Translations under genes and position numbers: made by a program
Notes under the pieces: generated by a model
What the model was told of the DNA's origin: nothing
The model's input: the letters and a program-made list of their open reading frames with translations, nothing else
Database searches by the model: none
Shown: in pieces, positions 13,487-24,781 of the stretch
Numbering within the stretch: the stretch's first letter is position 1
Layout of the letters: each line of letters begins with the position of its first letter
NCBI GenBank assembly: GCA_023627715.1
Contig: JAMAHW010000106.1
Coordinates: 53,927 to 117,926 of the forward strand
Reading direction: 5' to 3'
DNA: 64,000 bases
Source: Periconia sp. R9002
Lineage: Eukaryota; Ascomycota; Dothideomycetes; Pleosporales; Periconiaceae

Positions 13487-14487
13487 ATGGCAGTACCACG
13501 TGCTCGGAGCGGGTTTTCCCACCTCTTCGCCTCTTCATCAGCACGGCTATCGCCAACCACATGTCGCTCCTTCACCTCAACCTCAAACCTCTCTGCCTTT
13601 GTGAACAGCAACGCGCGCTCCGCCGCCTCAACCAGCACAGCATCAAAACCAGCGACCACCACCACGGCTCGGCCAGCGACAACATCTACCAGCACCTCGT
13701 CTTCGACAGCAGCAAAGCCCGCCTCCCCACCAACCTCCCAACAACGCACAGTCCTCCCGTCCTTCCCTGCCAAAGAACCTCCCGTCCCAACCTCCCGCAC
13801 CGCCTCCGCCAACTCCTCCGCCGAAGCAGCTCGCAAACAACGTTCTTTGACCGCCGGCCTCGACGACCACCCCCCCGAGCAACAAGGCGTCCCGGCTATC
13901 GATTGGACGCGGTCGTACCATGGCCTCGGTGGCGAGGCGTTTACCGCCGAGCAGCGCGATGTCCTGCTTGCGCCTCTTGAGCAGGACGACGTCGAGGTCA
14001 AGCCTGATGGTCTGCTTTATCTGCCGGAGATCAAGTACAGACGCATTTTGAACAAGGCGTTTGGGCCTGGGGGGTGGGGGTTGGCGCCGCGGGGGGAGAG
14101 TATTGTCACGGGGAAAATTGTGACGAGGGAGTATGGGCTTGTTGTTCAGGGGAGGTACGTATCCTCACTCACGAAGTGTTTCTTATATGGGGGAAATTAT
14201 TGTACTGACACCTTTCTAGGCTAGTATCGATTGCTCGCGGTGAACAGCAATACTTCGATCCGGATGGTATCCCAACCGCCACCGAGGGCTGCAAGTCGAA
14301 TGCGTTGATGCGCTGCTGTAAAGATCTCGGGATCGCGTCTGAACTTTGGGATCCGCGCTTCATCAGGCAGTTCACAAAGGACATGACGAAGGAGGTGTGG
14401 GTGGAGCACGTCACTACGAAGAAGAAGAAGAAGGTCGTCATCCGAAAGGATGATACTGTGAGATACCCGTTCAAGCAGACCAGCTAG
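13487..14487 (+). CDS. MGM101: Mitochondrial genome maintenance protein MGM101
   Basis: This is a Rad52-like single-strand annealing protein of the mitochondrial nucleoid, needed for mtDNA recombination and retention. Two exons (13487-14154, 14220-14487) give 311 residues. The N-terminus ([20 protein letters not shown]) is rich in Arg and Ser with few acids, as in a matrix presequence. A long Thr/Ser/Ala/Pro linker follows to about residue 130. The conserved core starts at [12 protein letters not shown] and includes [24 protein letters not shown], split across the family-typical fold, then [17 protein letters not shown] and a basic end. The 65-nt intron joins QGR to [14 protein letters not shown]. 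The ATG at 13487 was chosen for its CAAACAATGG context. Confidence 0.93.
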
Positions 14488-14710
14488 ATGTAAACACGGA
14501 AGGATAGACATGTACATATACTTGTAAGATATGGAAAGAAATCGAGACTTCGGATGATGGAATGTAAGGATACCAATCATATTGTAATCCAAATCGTCTG
14601 TTTATCTAATATATGGTAGGAGAAGATGTCTTCTCTATTTTCGTAATCATCAATAAGTCAACGCCAAAACGCCTTTAATCATCGCGCAGGAGAGGCTCGA
14701 AGCAACTCCT

Positions 14711-15832
14711 CTAGCGATCTCCCAGGTCGAAACCGGAAGAACGTGCTCGAGTGCTATCTCTTCCATACGCGAGGGGATCATCTTCAGGAGGAGGTCCCTG
14801 GCCCATTCCTGGGGGAGGAGCGCCACGCTGCCAGTTCCAAGGCATCCACCCACCGCTAATCCTTCTATCCAAGACCGGAGGAGTAACAGGGTAAGGAGGA
14901 CGTTCCGCTTCATCACGGTCCATGATGTCGAACTCAGCCTCGCTGCGGCTTTTGGCCAAACCGCCGCCCTCATAGTACCTACTCCCACTTTCCCTAGCCG
15001 CTCGCACATTATCCGCCTCACGGTCAAATGCCTGGAGCAGCGTCTGTAGCCTCTCTCGCTGCGAAGCGACGTAGTGGAGTCGGTCGTCGTTATTTCGGAT
15101 ATTATCGGGGATAATGTTCGCATTGCGGCTCAGCTCAGAAACCTGCGCGTCCTTGTTGCCTGCGTACAAAGCACTCGCGCCGCTGAGAGCTTGGTTCACC
15201 AAGCCAAAAATGGGATCGCTGCTCCTGGCATTCGGCATGTTGAACCTGGACATGAAGCTTTGGGCGTAGCTCTGGCCCTGGGCAGGCGGGGGAGCGGCCT
15301 GCTTGGGCGCAAAGCCCAACACGTTGACCTTGACCCACTCAATTGCTTGCTCCAGATACGCAAGGCCGGCGCTCTTCGCGCGGTCATGCGTGTCCGTAAT
15401 GAAGTCATCGATCTCGCGCTCATGGTGGTAAAGGACCGGCTCGAGGTACTCCTGGTATAGGAACGTAGCGCCTTGGGACCCTGGGAGGATGAGGTACAGG
15501 TGAATGCAGAAGCGCATCCAAGACCAGAAAGGCACCCAGCTAAGAATAAAGTCGAAGGTGTTTTCCACCAGGTGGAGCAGGGATAGCATCACGAAGTATA
15601 TGAGCCATGGTGCGAGGACAGCTGGGTCGGAGGTGTGGAGGGCTTTGTAGGAGGCGAAGACTGGAAAGAGGACGGTGGTGGCAACGCTGTGTGGTTTATT
15701 AGTTATGCTTCGTGGGCAAGGTATGTGAAGTTTTGTTGCTTGAAGCTCCAGGTACCCTTTGGGCTGCGGAGTATGCGATAGCGGGGGCGGGGTTCAAACT
15801 CACGTCAAACCGTCGGCAATGAAGCCAAACAT
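14711..15832 (-). CDS. YOP1: YOP1/REEP-family ER membrane-shaping protein
   Basis: Two exons (15832-15804 and 15686-14711) give 334 residues. The first exon encodes MFGFIADGLT. The 117-nt intron joins to VATTVLFPVFASYKALHT. The TB2/DP1/HVA22 domain (roughly residues 1-110) has paired hydrophobic hairpins and the family sequence FCIHLYLILPGSQGATFLYQEYLEPVL. Such proteins insert as wedges to curve tubular ER and act with reticulons. The C-terminal ~200 residues are hydrophilic, Pro/Arg/Asp-rich and much longer than yeast Yop1 (180 residues), as is common in filamentous fungi (REEP1-4-like). That tail might bind the cytoskeleton, but this is inference. Confidence 0.88.
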
Positions 15833-17229
15833 GATTCTAGCAAGCTTCTCGTGGTTTCCAGAATGTTTTTCAGCTATACGAGAAGAGCGAGATCAGAGTT
15901 GAGTGTACGGAAGAAAGGTCGGTAGCGCAAACACGAAGCTTGGGGGAGCTGCCCTCTCTCGGAACCGGCATTGTGATGATGTAGTTCTGGTTACTAAGCT
16001 CGTTTCCAGCTGGTCTTTGTTCTCCGCAATCAGCGCTGCAGAAAGACTGACCAGCTCCAACCACACCCACTCCAACACTTTTCTTAGATTTTGAATTCCT
16101 ACCTCGACATGTACCTGCCGGAAACGTCCCACGCTTCCAGTCACTTGATTGCCAATAGAATGCAAATCTTCTTACTGTTATATTGTACACGGGTGACATG
16201 CGCTCGCCATGTCTCGTGAACACGTCTCCTGCACCTTGGCCGGTCACTTTTTGACCGGTGCGCTACTTTAGTTTCTTTTTCTAGCTGAAGGTCATGCATC
16301 TTAGCATAGCACCGTCAGTTTTATGTAAAGTACCCTCTTCAGGGAGGAGGGCATTCGACCTGTAAAAACGTCATTGTTCCTTCAGGCTACCACCCGCGAG
16401 AACATGTCAAATGCTGGTCCAAGAGCCTCACATTCACCGTGACGCCGGAGAAACTTACCTATGTATGACGATCACCCTACCACGAAGGAAACATGCTAAA
16501 GAGCGTGTCCTCCGCTCGCAATTCATTTCGGTAACCGAAAAGTGTGTTGCACCCCAAAATGCTGTATTCCCTTTCTCACTGCTTCGATGGAGCTAGAGTA
16601 AAGTCCTCACGATTTGATCAGGAAGTACTTGTAAGAAGACACATCGAAGAACTATGTGGGCTTAGTGGTATCACGCCCTCGAGGGAAACAAGTTTCTGGA
16701 ATGGAAGCATTCGATTCGAAGAGCAAATTCAGTTGCTTCTATAGCATACACATACAACCTTTTGATCACGAATATCATTGGAGATGTCATTTCTATCCTT
16801 TCTCTAAAGGTTTCGTTCGGAATCTATCAAAAAGCGTTACAGACCTTCCACATCACGTCTTAGATATAATTTCTTTGGCTATAAGATACCTGTGCATCGG
16901 CTTCCTTTCATATTCTCAGGCACATATTCGACACATGTAACCGTTCTTCCACAAGACTATATTACAATAGACTATGCTTCTAGGCAAGAGTACCTTGACC
17001 AAATCGAAGGCTTGCCCTGGCTTATCAAGGGACCTATTGCTTCCGCAGAACGGACGATGATCTATTCTGAATCAACACAGAAGGATGAAGTTGATTTAAG
17101 GATACTGTCAACATTGGCCAGGCTGGCTATGAGAGAACCTATCGCACAAAGTATTGGAATGAGGTGGATTTAGAACTATTTTAATGTCTAGCATGCTTTA
17201 AACAGGCGTGGCCGTTTTTATCTACGGCT
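15833..17229. other. gene-poor region at the left border of the accessory island
   Basis: Base composition shifts visibly toward A+T from about 16300. The only open frame with a protein-like composition is 16892-17173, listed separately. Other frames are short and broken. Confidence 0.4.
16892..17173 (+). pseudogene. Unrecognised short coding-like remnant
   Basis: A 93-residue frame contains a stretch of protein-like composition (DYITIDYASRQEYLDQIEG, then LPWLIKGPIASAERTMIYSE and DLRILSTLARLAMREP). Its start region and the sequence upstream are broken by stops in all frames, and I found no splice pattern that extends it. It may be the last exon of a decayed gene or a chance frame. I recognise no family. 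Confidence 0.25.
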
Positions 17230-20200
17230 TTACCAGAAGGCTACAAAACTCATTAAGCAGTATGACTGGTCCACGTCAGGTAGGTCAGGGAATCGCTCCC
17301 TCTGAATTTCCCACCTATACCTCTCCGCTGTAGTGTGCAAGTCCTTAAATCTTTCTTTGTCGCCTATCTGCTGATAAGCATCAGCAAGAGTTCTCATATA
17401 CCGCGCAATCTCGCCCTTATCTCGCTTCTTCTTCTCATTCAGTCGTGCCACGAGTATCAGTCTCTCCAAAGAAGATCTAGATGACGAACGCAAGTTGTGT
17501 CAGCCTAATTGCACCAGCAACTATGTCTAGAGACTCTGATGCTTATCCCGTCCGCGTTGAGCTTTCATAGAACAACTTACATGGCTTCTTCGGCTTTGCC
17601 ACGACGCATTGCAACCCATGCTAGTTTCAGCTTGGCGGAGGAAGCGGAAGGGTGTTTGTCGTCTTCCTCATCAAAGTACTCATCTGCACGCTTCCAGTAC
17701 TCTTCCGCTTCATCAATTTTCCCTTGATCCCAGTGAATATTGCCAATATAGTAGTCCGCGCTGGTCAAAATTAGCGAATAGAATAGCCATTGCTCATATA
17801 GAATCATGAAACATCGAGGTTCTTGAGGGGTATGTGTAATAGCGAGCGAGTATACAAAGGGCATAACTTACGATGCTACAAAATGATTCCGGGGCCCGAA
17901 AGATTCTGTAGAATATCTCTTTGCCTGATTCGCGTGGTAATGCGACTCTTCGTATCGTCCTAGAGCTCGTAGCACCTTCGTTAAACCAAAATGTCGTATA
18001 TGCAGCAAGCTGTTGCCTTTTGCTGGCTCAAGTTTAGCAATTGCATCATTCATTTGTAGGGCGTCTTGGAATAACGGCAGGGCATCCTGGGCGGAAGATG
18101 CTTCCCCCCTTTGTAGGATCGCGTTTGCATAGTTGCCTTTGGCATTTGCGATCTCAAGGTGCAATTTCGGCAGCTTTTCCATGCGAATATCGAGCGCTTC
18201 CCTCAACTGTTTTAGTACGCCATCATTTGTATGTCCCCTTTCATATTCCATTACCGCACAAGAGGTCAGCAGATTGGAATAGATGATTGATCGTCGATCT
18301 TGACATAACGGTAGCGCAAGTTTCATGACTTCTTCATGCTGTAGCCATGCACCTACTTCCATGAGATACCTGGAGATGTTAGAATACTCGATCGGTTGGA
18401 TGTTTCAGAGAACGCACCATCCTGCGGAGCAAAGAAGTGAGATCAGTTGGGATTGCTGATCCCCTGCGCCATCGGAAAACTCGAATCTCGTTCCTACCGT
18501 AGCTAGGGCAACCACGTGCTCAATGTATTTGTGGAACTTTTCGAAGTCATTACGGAACGAGCGGCCATTGTCGTACGGTGGTAATTGCGGATAAAGTAGA
18601 GAAACACAGCATTTGAAGACTTCTTCCTTCGTAGATGTTGGCAGATGTCTGAGGAACTCTTCTTGGATCAGTCGATGCATCGAAAGCGTCCTGGTAGTGG
18701 GATTTCGCTGTATCAGAGAGAATCTGAGGAGCTGAAGGACGGTATCTTCGTAACTATATTCATCAGAATGATAATCATTACACCAGCATATTTATACTTG
18801 CATTAATCGATCTTTACAGAATTGCGCCGTCTGCATAGCGTGATCAGAGTCAACATCAAAGAGGTCTTCGGGTATGTTGTCTGAAGCACACATCGCACAA
18901 ACCCCTAGTAGATTTTTGCATATGTCAGAGAGCCCTTGAAATGTAGTGAGCCAGCAAGTGTCCAATGAGTGTTTGTATATATTGGAGATCCCTTGGTTCT
19001 CCCCTCGCAGAATGTTAGCATGTTGGTCGTGTAACATATCGAATGCTTCAAGCGAAATGTCGCGAAGCTTGACCTGTGTTGCTGCTAAGCACAGGGCTAA
19101 TGGTAGCCCTTGCAATTTTGCAGACAGTCTTTTGGCCGATTCATCCTCAGTATCAGAATAATCTGTTCTCCCCACAAGTTCTTTCAGCATGCTAGCTCCG
19201 TCCATTTCATCTAACACTGGAACTTCTTCTCCATCGCGGGCGGCTTTCACGCTAAAGTAACGATCTCGAGACGTTACTAATACACTTCCTGATGAAGCAA
19301 CTGGCCATGCTTGCCGCAGCAGATGCTCGTTATCGGCGTTATCGATAATAACGAGCCATTTATGGCCTGTAACGTCTGTCAGACATATAACTCTCAGTAG
19401 TACAAACTTCAAACCTGGACTCACAGGCTACTCTTAACCAGTCTAGGACTACGTGAATGTTTCGTTCGGAGTTTTCGTTGTCGCGTCTGCCAGGCAGCCC
19501 AAACAATGTCGCAATATCACGAAAACTTCTTGTCAGAGACAAGTAACTCTCAGCATCTACCCACAATACTACGAAGTCGGTAGTTTCTAGAGTTTGGTAG
19601 GCCAATTCAAGTGCGACTGAAGTTTTTCCAGCCCCGCCAGTACCCCATAGAGCATAGCTCTTCATGCCGTGCATTCCAGCAAGTAGCTTGTCGCGCAGGC
19701 GGACTAACACGTCGCTGCGCCCACAGAAGTGCGGGTCCCTCGATATTTGCAGATTATGGCGCGGCATATGCTTGTCGTTAGCTAAGTGTTGTGGGGGAGA
19801 ATGACTAGAGGATAGAAACTTGAGTAATTCTCCCGTTACCAGAACACCTGACTTTTCCCTGCTTCTTTGCGTCTGTTTGCGTATCTTGGAATTGAGGTCA
19901 TCAAAGTCTTTGCATAGCTTCGACCACTTATTTTGGACATCGGATCTTTAGTAACCAGTACGTAGAGTCAACATATGATATACGGGTTGTTGTCCATTGA
20001 AACCGATTGGGTTCAATCTTCTGTCCATAGCACAATATACAGAAGTTGACTTACTTCTTTTCTCGGGGAGGGCGCAGAACTTTAATAGCTTTGCACAAAA
20101 GTGTGACAATTTCTAGAAACATATTGAACAAGCCAATGCCCCCTCCACCATTGTCTGGGTCTTGTTCTTCACATTGCTGCAATATGTCGAGCTCATATCC

Positions 20201-20678
20201 TAGATCCTTGAACAGCTCAAGAACCTCAGAGAGGAGTTCTTCCTTGCTTTCTGCTTCCTAGTTCACAGTAAACTTCTGGATAAGTTTCATTTGGACAGTC
20301 AACTTGCCTTCACGACCAAGTAGATCAGATCCCAAAGAATACCAGTTTCAATGTCCACTGGAGCAAGAGCCAACTTCAGCCGTTCGGAAAACACATCGAG
20401 AATGCGTAATGGCGCGGACAGGTTATCTTGAAGATATGGTGCAAGGTGAAGAAGGCCTAATCTTTCTCGTAGGGCATTGCACGTGGGAATCTTTTGTATA
20501 AGCTCTGGATATTTTGGACCAAGCGTTTCCTTGCAACCTTTTAATACAGAGTCCCATTTCATAGAAACATAACTGAGCCGCTTAGTAAGCAATTTGATAG
20601 AGATTTGCTAATAAGAGATGCTTAGTCGGGTACGTACCCTTCCAGCTCGAGAGGCTTTGCTGACTTGGACGTGGCCAT
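17230..20678 (-). CDS. NLR-like STAND protein: DUF7708-type N-terminus, NB-ARC NTPase, TPR repeats
   Basis: Nine exons (20678-20638, 20572-20308, 20257-20055, 19945-19425, 19366-18802, 18753-18418, 18369-17872, 17760-17581, 17476-17230) join in frame to 951 residues. Residues about 50-200 are helical and match the DUF7708 pattern (GILWDLIYLVVK, then SEVLELFKDLGYELDIL and WSKLCKDFDDLNSKI). The NB-ARC core has Walker A GTGGAGKTSVALELAY near 267, Walker B KWLVIIDNADN near 348, GSVLVTSRD, and GLPLALCLAATQ near 429. The C-terminal third has tetratricopeptide-like helices (GNIHWDQGKIDEAEEYWKRA). This is the architecture of fungal NLR-type signal-transducing ATPases, some of which govern heterokaryon incompatibility. 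Introns 2 and 5 use GC donors (AAG|GCAAGT and AAT|GCAAGT); a GT choice breaks the frame in each case. No inactivating change was seen. Confidence 0.85.
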
Positions 20679-21537
20679 GATCTTGAGGGATGATTGACCA
20701 GTGATGAAGTCCAGGCCATAGTACTTTGGGCTCAAGCTGCCTTAAGGGTCGCGCAGCACTTTTAGCGTCATTTGGGATTTTGTGTTTTCCTATAAGCAAC
20801 CTGCTAATCAGTCAGGGGCACAAATATTAATATCTCGGTTTACTTGAAAATGGACGACAAGCCTGTTTCTGCGCCCGAACGCTGAATGAAGCCTTGAGGT
20901 CAGCCTTCAGGCAGACTTCTGATTGAACACTTGGGCTGACATGCGCTAGCGCACATGTAGGAGCACAAAAAGTGAGGCTACATATGTATGCAGCTGTACA
21001 AGTGTTGCACTCCCTGTTCACCGGTTGTCGAATTTCCATTGTGACATATGAATATCCCATATCTAAGATCACTGCCGGATGGGGACTTGGGTTTTTGATT
21101 CAATACATTGATACGAGCGTTCTGACATGGGTTATCGATTGACCCCCGCACTTTTATTGAATGGAGCCCACATGCATGCAAATCCTTCTCGTGTTCTCAG
21201 TAAATAAGTGCTCTATGCTATCTCGCACAAGTAACACCCACTCCAATGAATTTTTCGTCTTAGAGTAATCGTCCCTAGCCTTGATAACATGCTTCTTCGT
21301 GCCGTAGTGTAGCGGTTGAAACAAATATGCTTGGCAAGTGGGTTTTGAACAGGGCAACAGCGTGTAAGCTTTACGAACAGGAAGACCCATTGCAAAATGC
21401 AGGTTTGCCAGTTAGTGAGTGAACTCTAGGGGTGACAGCCAAGTGTTGTGCTAGCTCTCACATGATTAGTTCATCTTGCGAAACCAGCATGGAACGATCC
21501 GGCGAAACGATTTCTGTCGAGTATAACAGATCTGGAG
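20679..21537. promoter_or_regulatory. shared upstream region of the divergent NLR and membrane-protein genes
   Basis: 859 bases separate the two start codons. No gene was supported. It includes a weak tRNA-like stretch at about 21300-21365 that does not fold convincingly. Regulatory elements for both genes must lie here. Confidence 0.45.
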
Positions 21538-22826
21538 ATGACCTCAGAATACAAGGAGCAACCAAGCCAGGCGCAAAATATCTACCTTTCATACATTCAA
21601 GCTCAAACCTCGAGAGCGTTTGGTTCTCACTCTACCGGAATCTTCAAGTCTAAGGATGGTCAAATTCTACAGACCCCTACAGACGAGATTATTCTAGACC
21701 TCCTCACGGCAATTTCGGATATTATAAAACTTGATGCACAATTCAGCATCGATAGTCTTTTGGAATGTCTTACTCAAAGACAACTTATTGAGGCTTCCAT
21801 ACTACCAGACCTGTCCCAGCGTAACACTGCGCGTGCCATCCTGTTCTTCCTTATCGGTCATGTGTTTCTTCTATATCCCGCTTCAGAACCGAATTCTTAT
21901 GGTAACTTCGACAACCTACTTATTGATTCCAACCAAGCTTCTTGTTTGCAGAGGTCGCAACCAATCAATAACAGTATTGAGTCGATTGGAGAAAATATGC
22001 GTCATTACGGATTATCACTTCCAACTTCCGTCGATGACACAGAAGACTGGGTCTTTCCGGAGACGAATATTTCCAAGGATTTGCTGTACGTGTCGCTCTT
22101 AAACATATCGGCCTTGGTTACGGTCGGCGGTGTCTCCATCATTTGGGTCAATAATATCAGTTCCCACTTGTGTTTTGACTCTGATAAGCAAGAACTCATG
22201 GTATTTGTCCTCCCTTCATTCTGCGAGGTCATGAAAGCTGGAAGAGGACCAGCTAGCAGGTATGTGCGCTCCGTCATATCTACCGTTCAAATTGTGTGAC
22301 ATCGATAGTATTCTCAACGCATTCTATGACGATTACGACCGCCCACCTGGATTTGAACTCGCCAATATGCTGAAAGAAATACGTCTCTCCTATCGGCTGC
22401 TATTTACAGATAATGCCAGAGGTCGAAAAATATTTGTTGATCTGTTACATCAAGCGGAGAAGCGGGGCTTGTCAGTTGATCCTTTTCTGACGTCCCTGTG
22501 CCAAAATAATCCAGCAGGTCGGGGAGGGTCACGACACTCTTATAGCAAGACTTCTGAATTCCCTATTTTGATGTCTCGGCTCTCTCGACTCCAGAACTAC
22601 ATTCTCAGACAGAACCCAGACTCGCTACAGTCTATATGGTATGACAGGAGAGATGTCCTCAAATGGCAAGTCCTTCCGCACATGCTGTATAAAACATAAG
22701 ATTAATGAGTACAGGTATACCTTCTGGGCAGTTTTAGTAATAGGTTGCATTGGGCTCATACTATCTGTCTTTCAAGTAGGACTTGGGATCGCCCAAGTGA
22801 CAGCGCAAGTGGCAACTTCTAATTGA
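21538..22826 (+). CDS. Uncharacterised fungal protein with one C-terminal transmembrane helix
   Basis: Three exons (21538-22259, 22309-22665, 22715-22826) give 396 residues. The body is soluble and mostly helical with no recognised domain. The C-terminus ends in a segment of about 28 hydrophobic residues (FWAVLVIGCIGLILSVFQVG) preceded by IWYDRRDVLKWY. A W-xD-R-R/Q-x-x-x-x-x-x-F/Y-WA arrangement before a tail anchor recurs in a large, unnamed family of Dothideomycete and Eurotiomycete proteins. The second intron needs a GC donor (AATG|GCAAGT): the nearby GT option at CAA|GTCC shifts the frame and destroys the helix. The start is the first ATG in the long frame. The gene is divergent from the NLR gene, and functional coupling is conjecture. 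Confidence 0.7.
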
Positions 22827-23162
22827 AGATGAGCCTCTCGATTTGAACAATGGGTTAAATTTTTGTAGCAGCATAAAGTTTAGTTTGAATGATGCTTGTT
22901 GAATCAATTGCATCATGACCTAAGAACGTGAATGCTGCGAGAAGGCTGAGGGCGAGTAAGGAAGAAAGCTGAGGCACATTAAGCGCAGGGATGTCGGCCG
23001 CTTTCCTAGACTAGATATGCCGGCTGATTATCCCACACCCACCTTCACTTCTAGATATAAAGCTCATGTCTCAGATGCCTAGTCTCCGGTTTAGCGAAGA
23101 GCATCCTGTTCTTAGTTTATCCGTGTGCTCACCTTTGGAGATCCTATGCTGTTATATGCAGT
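22827..23162. other. intergenic region
   Basis: 336 bases between two plus-strand genes. Nothing recognisable was seen other than presumed terminator and promoter. Confidence 0.5.
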
Positions 23163-24315
23163 ATGAGTACAAGACATACACCCGTCCAAACAACCTTGCG
23201 ATATGTTGCTGATTTGCCTCTTTATAAACGTGAAGCTCTTTATGAGCTGCACATGGACGATGAAGATATTCCCGCAGATGCAGCGAGAACAAATGTTGAA
23301 TGGCGTCCGTACGCAAACATTACACTGCGAGATATGCGAACTTATCCAGTAGATTTGGGACTCGATACCACAGGGTTCATATGGACCCGACATGTTTCCA
23401 CCTGTCTACCACATTCTTGCGCCACCCAGGCGGAAAAGGAGCGGCTTATCACAGCCGAACAGGGAACTATCAGCGCATATTTCAAGGAGAGCGCACAGCT
23501 TGTGAAGAAATTGACGGGAGCTGAAAACATCATTACTTGGGATTGGAGGGTAAGAGCAATCGCTGTCCATAATGTAACCCCACTCATTTTGCATCAGTAC
23601 CGAGCCGGGTCCATCGAGGAAGCCTACTCCAAGGATCCAACAGCAGACATCAATAACAGTAGTGCTATAAATCGTATGGAGGCTGTCTCATTGGCAAGTA
23701 ATGTTCATCTAGGTAGGTCCATTCTACTTTGCGTATGCATACTGTCAAGGGTGCACAAAGAAATAACAAAGGTAGACATTTCGAAATCAGGAGCTTCGAC
23801 TCGACTTTCGCTACTATTGAGTGAAGATGAAAAGACTCGGTTTACTTTTCCAGAGTGGCGCATTCGCATGATCAAGTATGCCTACGTTTCCAATTTTTTG
23901 AGGCCTATGCTGAAGTGGATAGCATCTGGCGCCCGCTGGTAGCGATAGTGCGAAATGGCGCACTGGCTCTCTGTGATATGAGGTCTGTCGAGGACACTGA
24001 TGTACTACAAGTGGACAAGGTCTTTCCCGCGTTTATCAATCAAACAGCATACCCAACATTCAACTCACGTCACGCTTGGTATTATTTGGCTGATCAAACC
24101 GTCGACGAACCGTTGATATTCACGACCTATGACAGCCATTCCCAGCGTAAGTGCGTAGTAAATTTTTGTAATTGTATTGATTCACTGACAAATGCTCAGG
24201 TGAATGTGGAGGGCCACCTCACGCTGCGTGTAACATTGATTCCTCGGAAGTTTCATTTGTAAGGGAGAGCATTGAAGTCAGATTGATTTGTATTGAAAGA
24301 ATGAGACAGCTCTGA
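23163..24315 (+). CDS. CmcJ/AsaB-like Fe(II)/2-oxoglutarate-type oxygenase ('GA4 desaturase' family)
   Basis: Five exons (23163-23549, 23598-23712, 23776-23875, 23923-24146, 24200-24315) give 313 residues. Family landmarks are all present: TLRYVADLPLY near the start, the metal site NVHLDISKSG (an HxD motif, rebuilt across an intron), RIRMINIWRPLVAIVRNGALALCD, HAWYYLADQTVDEPLIFTTYDS, and PHAACN with ESIEVRLICI at the end. Relatives include cephamycin CmcJ-like methoxylase subunits and fungal secondary-metabolism hydroxylases/desaturases. The substrate cannot be told from sequence. The first intron (48 nt, GTAAGA...ATCAG) is in frame and stop-free, so an unspliced 329-residue form is also possible. 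It may belong with the amidase in a small metabolic group. Confidence 0.85.
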
Positions 24316-24527
24316 AGTGATTGAATAACAAGGCTGCTTCGTAATGACCGTCAGAGTCAGATGACTTTATCGTACCGCAGTACTAAGGGCTATACCTACC
24401 CATACAAAAAACAATTATGTTAAAAAAAACACCCCCCCCCCCTGCAAAACAGAAATACAAATCACGTAACGATCGATTTAGCATCAACATAATAAGGTCT
24501 CCAATACATTGACCACTGCATACACTA
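24316..24527. repeat. intergenic region with A8-C10 homopolymer pair
   Basis: Around 24420-24442 a run of A, a single C and A, then about ten C forms a homopolymer junction between the convergent oxygenase and small-protein genes. Length is unreliable in short-read data. Confidence 0.6.
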
Positions 24528-24781
24528 CTAGGAACTGCTTGCACTCTTCTCCTTATACATCCTCACATCGGTGCTACCATCAGAAGCCGACATTCTTTCC
24601 AGGTACTTTGGCTCATTCTTGATGTTACCGAAATGCTTCTTCCAAGGCTGTTCTTTGGTCGTCGAATCATTCTTGTCACTCTCAGGTTGCGGGTTACCAT
24701 TCGCGGATTCGTGCTATCGTATATATGTGTCAACGTTACGATATACCAATAAGTAGGTGGACCTACCATTGTGGCCTCCAT
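24528..24781 (-). CDS. Small hydrophilic protein of unknown function
   Basis: Two exons (24781-24767, 24713-24528) give 66 residues. The first exon is only MEATM. A 53-nt intron (GTAGGT ... ATACGATAG) joins to HESANGNPQPESDKNDSTTK, then EQPWKKHFGNIKNEPKYLER and a Ser/Lys-rich end. It has no signal peptide or TM helix. Without the intron the ATG frame reads on into unrelated sequence, so the splice is what creates the hydrophilic protein. Composition is gene-like (charged, one WKKHFG core), but I recognise no family. It could be a conserved small fungal protein or a chance model. Confidence 0.5.

Noticed and set aside
21299..21365. tRNA-like stretch with A-box-like GTAGTGTAGCGGTTGA and B-box-like GGGTTTTGAAC
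   Set aside because: I could not pair an acceptor stem or an anticodon arm, and the B box deviates from GGTTCGANTCC. At most a decayed tRNA or SINE-like relic.
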